Origin: Suilimivivens sp009774465 | GTDB lineage: Bacteria > Bacillota > Clostridia > Lachnospirales > Lachnospiraceae | DNA length: 64,000 nt | Direction: 5' to 3' | Assembly (NCBI GenBank): GCA_947382645.1 | Contig: CANDAE010000002.1 | Location: 128,169 to 192,168, forward strand | In this document: in pieces, positions 58,879 through 64,000 of the stretch | How positions within the stretch are numbered: the stretch's first letter is position 1 | Layout of the letters: each line of letters starts with the position of its first letter | Program-made: the position numbers and the translations under genes | The notes under the pieces: model-generated | Told to the model about the DNA's origin: nothing | Databases searched by the model: none | What the model saw: the letters and a program-made list of their open reading frames with translations, nothing else

Positions 58879-60009
58879 TTAAAATTCCAGACTGTTGGTA
58901 TTTAACAGAAAATATTTCATTCCCATAATTACAAACCCTTCCTCATTCCTCCAGGGCTTTAATGTTCCGTTTGTAATAACAATTTTTTTGAAAGAATCAG
59001 AAATACTTCTAAAAGACTTATATTCCTGTTCCTGTTTCTCTCTGGCCGCCATATCGTAAGCCACCTGAATATAATATCTTTGGCTTCCCTGATTTACTAC
59101 AAAATCTACCTCTAACTGTTTATGAACCTGTCTGCCTTCCTGATTTTTATCATATACATTAACAATCCCTACATCCACATTGTAGCCCCGCAGGAGTAAT
59201 TCATTATAAACAACATTTTCCATAAGGTGCGTAGGTTCCTGTTGCCTAAAATTCAGTCTTGCATTTCTAATACCTATATCTGTAAAATAATATTTTAAGT
59301 TTGCGCCAATATATTTCCTGCCTTTTATGTCATACCGATTTGCTTTGGAAATCAAAAAGGCTTCTGTTAAGCAGTCAATATGATTTGATATTGTCTTATT
59401 GCTATAGTTACTTCCCTGTTCACTGGTAAAATTGTTGGCTATTTTAGTAGGATTTGTCAAAGCTCCAATGGATGATGCAAGAACATCCAGCAGGGCATCC
59501 AGTTCATCAACATTTTGAATATGGTTCCGCTCAATTACATCTTTAAGATAAACACTAGTCAACATATTTTTTAAATACTCCATCTTTTGCCTTTCAGACG
59601 AAAATTGAACTGCCTGTGGGAGACCGCCATATAGCAAATATTCCCCCCACGCATCATCATAATCACCTTCATAACATGAAAAGAACTCTGCAAAAGATAA
59701 GGGATATACTCTGACCTCATCTCCTCTGCCCCGAAATTCCGTTACCACATCACTTGATAAAAATTTTGAATTACTGCCTGTAACATATATATCAATGTTT
59801 CCTATTCGAAGCAGACTGTTAAGCATCTCTTCAAAACGCGGCATAAATTGCACTTCATCTAAGAGCAGATAAAACTTCTGTTCATCTTGTATGAAACCTT
59901 TTATATACTGATAACATATTTTGGGATCCCGAAGTTCTTCATTTTCAATGCCATCCAACGCAATCTCTATAATATGGCCAATTCTACCATATCCAAATAA
60001 AGCTTTCAA
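58879..60009 (-). pseudogene. AAA_14/DUF4143-type ATPase lacking its Walker A (5'-truncated)
   Basis: 376 residues remain from a TTG at 60009. Walker B FYLLLDEVQFMPRFEEML and sensor region IDIYVTGSNSKFLSSDVVTE are present, then the DUF4143 part with the nuclease-like end VDFVVNQGSQRYYIQVAY. Normal family members start with about 40 residues holding GxxRxGKST. Here the sequence opens ALFGYGRIGHIIEIALDG, entering the family just after the P-loop helix. Upstream there is no in-frame P-loop, only a 65-bp set of short repeats. It is most likely an inactivated gene, although a short protein could still be made. Confidence 0.75.
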
Positions 60010-60037
60010 TATACGTTTTTCTGTACTGCTGTCAACT

Positions 60038-60105
60038 TAGATGATGCAACTTTGATACAAAAATGATGGAAATATGATGCTACTTTGATGAAATTATGAT
60101 GCACC
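60038..60105. repeat. Short direct repeats at the truncated ATPase gene's 5' side
   Basis: GATGCAACTTTGAT (60043-60056) and GATGCTACTTTGAT (60076-60089), with a further GATGC at 60098, and ATGATG strings between. They sit where the missing 5' part of the ATPase gene should begin and may mark the deletion or insertion that caused the truncation. Confidence 0.5.
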
Positions 60106-60166
60106 GACATTGTAAATTATAAATATGGCAAACGACGTAACAAATGAAAATGGAGGCAAAAATCAA

Positions 60167-62194
60167 ATGAATAAGAAAAAAATAAGCCTGTTTTTTTTAA
60201 CTGTGCTTCTTCTATTGACTACTCCGGTTCTACCCGTACGTGCTGAAGAAGATAGTGAAGATGAAGATGTAACTATGGCGCCTTACTTTCTGGTGGTAAG
60301 CGAAGACACTACTGTTGACTGCTTTCCCCTGAAGGAAACAAATGTTACCACCAACATTACCGGCACCATTGCAGAAACCTATGTCACCCAAACCTACAAA
60401 AATGAAGGAGATTCTCCTATCAGTGCAAGTTATCTTTTCCCTGCATCCACTAAGGTTTCCGTACATGGCATGACCATGCAGGTGGGAAGCAATATTGTTA
60501 CCGCACAGATTAAGGAAAAGGAAGAGGCAAAGCAGGAATTTGAAGAAGCAAAAAGTGAAGGAAAAAGCGCTTCTTTGCTGGAACAGAAAAGAGCCAACGT
60601 ATTTAATATGGATGTGGCAAATATTATGCCCGGTGATACTGTGATTATTAAGCTCCATTATACAGAACTGATAAGTCCCGAAGAGGGCACCTATCAGTTT
60701 GTATTTCCCACTGTTGTCGGTCCCCGTTATTCCGATCCTAAAGATCAAACCGATAAAGACGCCAACGGATGGGTGGAAACCCCTTATATGGAAAGCGGCA
60801 GCACCATCACCGGCAAATACAGCATTACAGTCAATCTTTCCACCGGCGTGCCAATTACCAACTTAAGCAGTAAATCTCATGACATTGACATTGCATGGAA
60901 TAACAATGCCTCTGCAAAGATCACCCTGTCCAATCCTGCTGATTACGCCGGAAATCGGGACTTTATTCTGGACTATAAGCTGACTGGAAATCAGGTGGAA
61001 AGCGGCCTGGTACTTTCAGAAGGAGAAAACGAAAACTTCTTTATGCTGACCATACAGCCGCCGGAACGTTTCACCCCCGAAGACATTCCTCCCAGAGAAT
61101 ATATTTTTGTACTGGATGTATCCGGCTCCATGAATGGTTATCCTATGGACACCGCCAAAGTACTGATTAAAGATCTGGTATCCAGTTTAAAGGAAACAGA
61201 CAAGTTTAATTTAATTCTGTTCTCCGGCTCCTCGAAGCAGCTTTCACCAAAATCTTTAACTGCCACCAGAGAAAATATCAAAGAAGCCATTGACCTGATT
61301 GATGAGCAGGAAGGGTATGGAGGTACCTCTCTTTCTCCAGCCCTGGAAAGCGCCATAAATATTCCTGCCGATAAAAATACTGCCCGTAGTATTGTTGTAA
61401 TCACAGACGGTTACATTTCCGGAGAGCAGAACGTATTTGACCTGATAAGTCAAAATCTTGGCACCACCAGCTTTTTCTCCTTCGGAATCGGCTCCTCCGT
61501 AAACCGCTATCTGGTAGATGGCATTGCATATGCAGGCGCCGGAGAATCCTTTGTAGTAACTGATGCAGAGGATGCCTCTGAAACTGCGGAACGCTTCCGT
61601 ACTTACATACAATCGCCCATTTTAACAGATATTAATGTGACCTACGAAGGGTTTGATGTTTACGACGTAGAACCTGCTGCCCTTCCTACATTGTTTGCTC
61701 AAAAACCCATTGTCCTGTTTGGTAAATATAAAGGTGACGCAGAAGGCACAATTACAGTTTCCGGCAAGACAGGAAATAAGGATTATTCCCAGAAAATTGC
61801 AGTTTCCGATATAAAATCTCTCACTGACAATGATGCCGTAAGCTACCTGTGGGCGCGCACAAGAGTAGAACGTCTTATGGATTACGGATACAGTAAGGAT
61901 AATCCTGAAGTAAAAGATGAAGTAACGCAGCTTGGCCTTGACTACAGTATGATGACGCCTTACACCTCATTTATTGCAGTGATTGACACCGTCAGAAATC
62001 CGGAAGGGAAAAGCGCCGACGTTGACCAGCCCAATCCCCTTCCTCTGGGCGTATCCAACCTTGCAGTGGGAGGCGGTTACCGGGCCTACTCAGAGCCGGC
62101 AGATATCATACTGCTTCTTTCCATGATATGCATTCTATTGACCAGTATGATCTATCATCATAGAAAGAAACAGATAAAGAAGTGTGTCTCATAA
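60167..62194 (+). CDS. VIT and VWA domain surface protein, probable exosortase substrate
   Basis: About 675 residues from ATG 60167 (AAATGGAGGCAAA upstream). A signal peptide (KISLFFLTVLLLLTTPVLPV RAEE) is followed by a VIT domain (about 40-170) with TYKNEGDSPISASYLFPAST. The VWA domain has an intact MIDAS, FVLDVSGSMNGYPMD, and VVITDGYISGEQ. The C-terminus is SEPADIILLLSMICILLTSM followed by YHHRKKQIKK: a short Pro-containing motif, one membrane helix and a basic cluster, as in exosortase sorting tails. The adjacent exosortase gene lies 76 bp downstream. It probably binds metal-dependent ligands on the cell surface. Confidence 0.85.
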   Translation: MNKKKISLFFLTVLLLLTTPVLPVRAEEDSEDEDVTMAPYFLVVSEDTTVDCFPLKETNVTTNITGTIAETYVTQTYKNEGDSPISASYLFPASTKVSVHGMTMQVGSNIVTAQIKEKEEAKQEFEEAKSEGKSASLLEQKRANVFNMDVANIMPGDTVIIKLHYTELISPEEGTYQFVFPTVVGPRYSDPKDQTDKDANGWVETPYMESGSTITGKYSITVNLSTGVPITNLSSKSHDIDIAWNNNASAKITLSNPADYAGNRDFILDYKLTGNQVESGLVLSEGENENFFMLTIQPPERFTPEDIPPREYIFVLDVSGSMNGYPMDTAKVLIKDLVSSLKETDKFNLILFSGSSKQLSPKSLTATRENIKEAIDLIDEQEGYGGTSLSPALESAINIPADKNTARSIVVITDGYISGEQNVFDLISQNLGTTSFFSFGIGSSVNRYLVDGIAYAGAGESFVVTDAEDASETAERFRTYIQSPILTDINVTYEGFDVYDVEPAALPTLFAQKPIVLFGKYKGDAEGTITVSGKTGNKDYSQKIAVSDIKSLTDNDAVSYLWARTRVERLMDYGYSKDNPEVKDEVTQLGLDYSMMTPYTSFIAVIDTVRNPEGKSADVDQPNPLPLGVSNLAVGGGYRAYSEPADIILLLSMICILLTSMIYHHRKKQIKKCVS

Positions 62195-62270
62195 TAAAAA
62201 ATACATTTCTGTCAATGAAAAACAATAGTGTCACATAAAGAATAAGAACCTTATACAGGAGAAAAATCAA

Positions 62271-63029
62271 ATGCCACAGACATCCTTACAAACAAACCGC
62301 CAAAAACTACACACCTTCATAAAAAACAACTGGTTTTTCTACCTTACAGGTTTTCTCCTTCTTTTGGGAATGAAGTATTTTTACAGCAGGACAAATGTTA
62401 ACCATCTTACCTGGCTTCTTGCACCCACCGCACGGTGGGTGCAGGCCTTAAGCGGCATTCCTTTTCATTTTGTTCCCTATGAGGGATACGTCAATCACAC
62501 TTACCAGTTTGTGATCGCCCGCTCCTGCTGCGGTATGCAGTTTATGATTATAACCATTGCCACCCTGCTTTTCCCTTTCATCCCGCAAATGGATACAACT
62601 CAGAAAAAAATCCGGTGGATGATTTCTATCCTTCCGGCTTCCTATGTGTTGACCATATTAGTTAATATTATCAGAATTCTTCTTTCCATTTATCTTCCGG
62701 TCATTATGCAAAAAAGCCTTTCAGGAAGTTTTTTAACTCCCGCAAGGCTTCATACGCTGATTGGAACATTTGTATACTTTACTTCTTTATTTCTTATTTA
62801 CCACCTGGCAGGACTTCTCAGCCGACGTTCCTTCCCAAAAATTCTGCCACCGGTATTTTTTTATCTTGCCCTAGTACTTGGAGTCCCCTTTTTAAGCAGG
62901 AGCTGGCAAAATGGAGAAAAACAGTTTGCAGAATATGCTTTACTGGTAGTCTGCGTATGTCTGATCGTGATTATCTTATACCGAATCTGGAATCTGTTGT
63001 CTAAAACTGCTTCTGGATTTTTCAGATAA
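62271..63029 (+). CDS. Exosortase (XrtK-like)
   Basis: 252 residues with ACAGGAGAAAAATC upstream. Multi-spanning membrane protein of about seven helices. The exosortase catalytic triad is visible: Cys in VIARSCCGMQFMIITIA, Arg in LTILVNIIRILLSIYLP and His in PARLHTLIGTFVYFTSLF. Exosortases cut the sorting tail of PEP-CTERM-like proteins at the membrane. They are common in Gram-negatives with exopolysaccharide; this Gram-positive setting with a single neighbour substrate fits the small K-type group. It likely processes the VIT/VWA protein encoded upstream. Confidence 0.85.
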   Translation: MPQTSLQTNRQKLHTFIKNNWFFYLTGFLLLLGMKYFYSRTNVNHLTWLLAPTARWVQALSGIPFHFVPYEGYVNHTYQFVIARSCCGMQFMIITIATLLFPFIPQMDTTQKKIRWMISILPASYVLTILVNIIRILLSIYLPVIMQKSLSGSFLTPARLHTLIGTFVYFTSLFLIYHLAGLLSRRSFPKILPPVFFYLALVLGVPFLSRSWQNGEKQFAEYALLVVCVCLIVIILYRIWNLLSKTASGFFR

Positions 63030-63048
63030 ATTACAATTGAATCAAAAC

Positions 63049-63546
63049 TTAATCAGTCATTAATTTATCCAACAACATCTGATAATGTTTTTGACTAATA
63101 TGTCTTCCAGCTCTTTGCAAACCTTCAACACACTCTCTCACTTCATTTGCTGTCAACTCATCTTCTTCATAGGCTGCCATAAGTATTCCTATTGTTCCCA
63201 TTATCTTAAAACCCATTTGAAAAGACACTGCTCTTCCTTTTGCCTCATCCATCAGCAATACATCAGCATTTTGTTCATCAGTCAGGATAATGGCTTCACT
63301 CTCCCCCTGATCAAGTCCGGTTGCCCTTTTAAGTATACTGGCAGATTCTGGATTCTTTATAGCCTTGACTTTAATAAACTGTTTTCGTTTAATCTGATCC
63401 ACCTCAAGTTTAAAACGTTCATCTGCTGTCAACTCATCAAATACTGCCTGCGGTATCAGAACCTGCCCAAATAGTTTTTCAAGTAAACCTATTCGGTCTA
63501 TTTTGAGAAGCGATATCAATGGTGTTGTATCTGACACAACTATCAT
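63049..63546 (-). CDS. PIN-domain (DUF3368) RNase toxin-like protein
   Basis: 165 residues. It begins MIVVSDTTPLISLLKIDRIG, the first PIN acidic site (Asp6). Further acidic residues occur in GLDQGESEAIILTDEQ and LLMDEAKGRAVSFQMG, giving the usual four-Asp/Glu metal site. DUF3368 proteins pair with UPF0175 antitoxins. The start overlaps the antitoxin stop (ATGA, 63543-63546). It probably cleaves RNA when not bound by its partner. Confidence 0.9.
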   Translation of the reverse strand: MIVVSDTTPLISLLKIDRIGLLEKLFGQVLIPQAVFDELTADERFKLEVDQIKRKQFIKVKAIKNPESASILKRATGLDQGESEAIILTDEQNADVLLMDEAKGRAVSFQMGFKIMGTIGILMAAYEEDELTANEVRECVEGLQRAGRHISQKHYQMLLDKLMTD

Positions 63547-63833
63547 TCTGTAGCCTCCCCCTTTTTCAACTGTCTGAAAGTCTCCAATTCCAAATCAAGT
63601 TCATCCATTGTCATATCCAAATACGAGTATCCCAATTTATCGTAAATATCAATCAACTCGGATTTTCTGATTCCCAAAATCTCTGCCGCACCGCCATGTG
63701 AGATAGTCTGATTTAATATATACGGATACAGCAAAAGTGCATTTCTGATAAGTTCCGTTTCTGAGTTCACAGCCTTCAGATATTTTGCCATTCCTGACGG
63801 CACTCTTATTGTTACAGATTCAGTTGTTACCAT
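63543..63833 (-). CDS. UPF0175-family antitoxin
   Basis: 96 residues. An N-terminal SVTIRVPSGMAKYLKAVNSE strand-helix and a central GGAAEILGIRKSELIDIYDK helix-turn-helix, typical of UPF0175 antitoxins. The last residues QLKKGEATE reach into the toxin start. It precedes and overlaps the PIN gene, the normal order for such pairs. Probably autoregulates its promoter at 63900-63928. Confidence 0.88.
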   Translation of the reverse strand: MVTTESVTIRVPSGMAKYLKAVNSETELIRNALLLYPYILNQTISHGGAAEILGIRKSELIDIYDKLGYSYLDMTMDELDLELETFRQLKKGEATE

Positions 63834-63899
63834 AGCATCGCATCCTCTCCTTTATTATTCCCATGAAAGTCAATATACTGGCAAATCTTCTTTTAAATT

Positions 63900-63928
63900 A
63901 TTATATCCCAAAAAGGTCTTTTCCTCAA
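63900..63928 (-). promoter_or_regulatory. Promoter of the UPF0175/PIN pair
   Basis: TTGAGG (63923-63928), a 17-bp spacer and TATAAT (63900-63905) on the minus strand, about 65 bp before the antitoxin start codon. Confidence 0.7.
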
Positions 63929-64000
63929 TCAATTTTCTGCAACATGATAGTGTAAGTTTATTGTAGGAATAGGACAGACAGAATAGCCCCTTGATCCGGT

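Noticed and set aside
60043..60102. CRISPR-like repeats
   Set aside because: Only two to three short, unevenly spaced repeats with no spacers of constant length and no cas genes.

Overview
The window looks like chromosome of a low-GC Gram-positive anaerobe of the class Clostridia, most likely Lachnospiraceae. The basis is protein character (HelD, DUF4250, Rpn-type nuclease, AgrC/LytTR regulators, ABC sugar and peptide importers, no outer-membrane genes), AGGAGG-type ribosome sites, consensus sigma-A promoters and a CIRCE element in front of clpB. The species is not identified. No rRNA, tRNA, CRISPR array or complete insertion sequence was seen.

Layout. 1-5.9 kb: a partial WYL regulator, a GNAT acetyltransferase, a MarR regulator with a flavin-split-barrel protein, and a HelD-type helicase whose C-terminus carries the N-terminal beta-sandwich of GH31 alpha-glucosidases. 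6.2-6.8 kb: a 308-bp tandem duplication. Each unit encodes a 27-residue hydrophobic holin-like toxin and a convergent antisense RNA driven by a perfect TTGACA-17-TATAAT promoter. 6.8-15.6 kb: a minus-strand oligopeptide ABC operon (binding protein, two permeases, two ATPases) running into a metallo-beta-lactamase-fold hydrolase, an MFS transporter and an esterase. Its intergenic gaps hold unusual palindromic leaders. 15.8-22.8 kb: a divergent AraC-type response regulator, an AgrC/LytTR-like two-component pair and a BceAB-like ABC exporter preceded by a highly folded 180-bp element. 23-33.5 kb: an accessory zone with two tandem DNA methyltransferases, a lipoprotein, RelBE-like and HEPN/MNT toxin-antitoxin pairs, gene relics, a stand-alone CheW protein, a cytidylate-kinase-like protein, a MATE pump under a MarR regulator with three identical palindromic operators, and a polysaccharide deacetylase.

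33.6-49.6 kb: a twelve-gene minus-strand sugar operon with a divergent DeoR regulator and a ribokinase. It encodes an ABC sugar importer, a GH32 fructosidase, an ADP-ribosylglycohydrolase-like protein fused to a C-terminal beta-sandwich, an FGGY kinase, a split transketolase, a UlaG-like lactonase, a UlaE-like 3-epimerase, a beta-propeller-like protein and an AraD/UlaF 4-epimerase. The logic is import, glycoside cleavage, phosphorylation, lactone opening, conversion to D-xylulose 5-phosphate and entry into the pentose phosphate pathway. The decarboxylase step of the classic ascorbate route is absent, so the substrate is probably not simple ascorbate.

49.7-64 kb: a DUF4250 protein, an Rpn-type nuclease, ClpB, a phosphoesterase coupled to a cytoplasmic Bmp-like/ParB-like fusion, a Cof-type phosphatase, a nucleotidyltransferase, a 5'-truncated AAA ATPase, a VIT/VWA surface protein next to an exosortase, and a PIN/UPF0175 toxin-antitoxin pair.

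The most novel signals are: (i) two intergenic leaders in which the whole loop of a hairpin is complementary to the bases just upstream of the ribosome site, with the sequence changed but pairing kept between the two sites; (ii) an 82-bp repeat that gives two unrelated proteins the same 19-residue N-terminal extension; (iii) the HelD-GH31N fusion; (iv) the exosortase paired with a VIT/VWA substrate; and (v) the incomplete ascorbate-like sugar operon.
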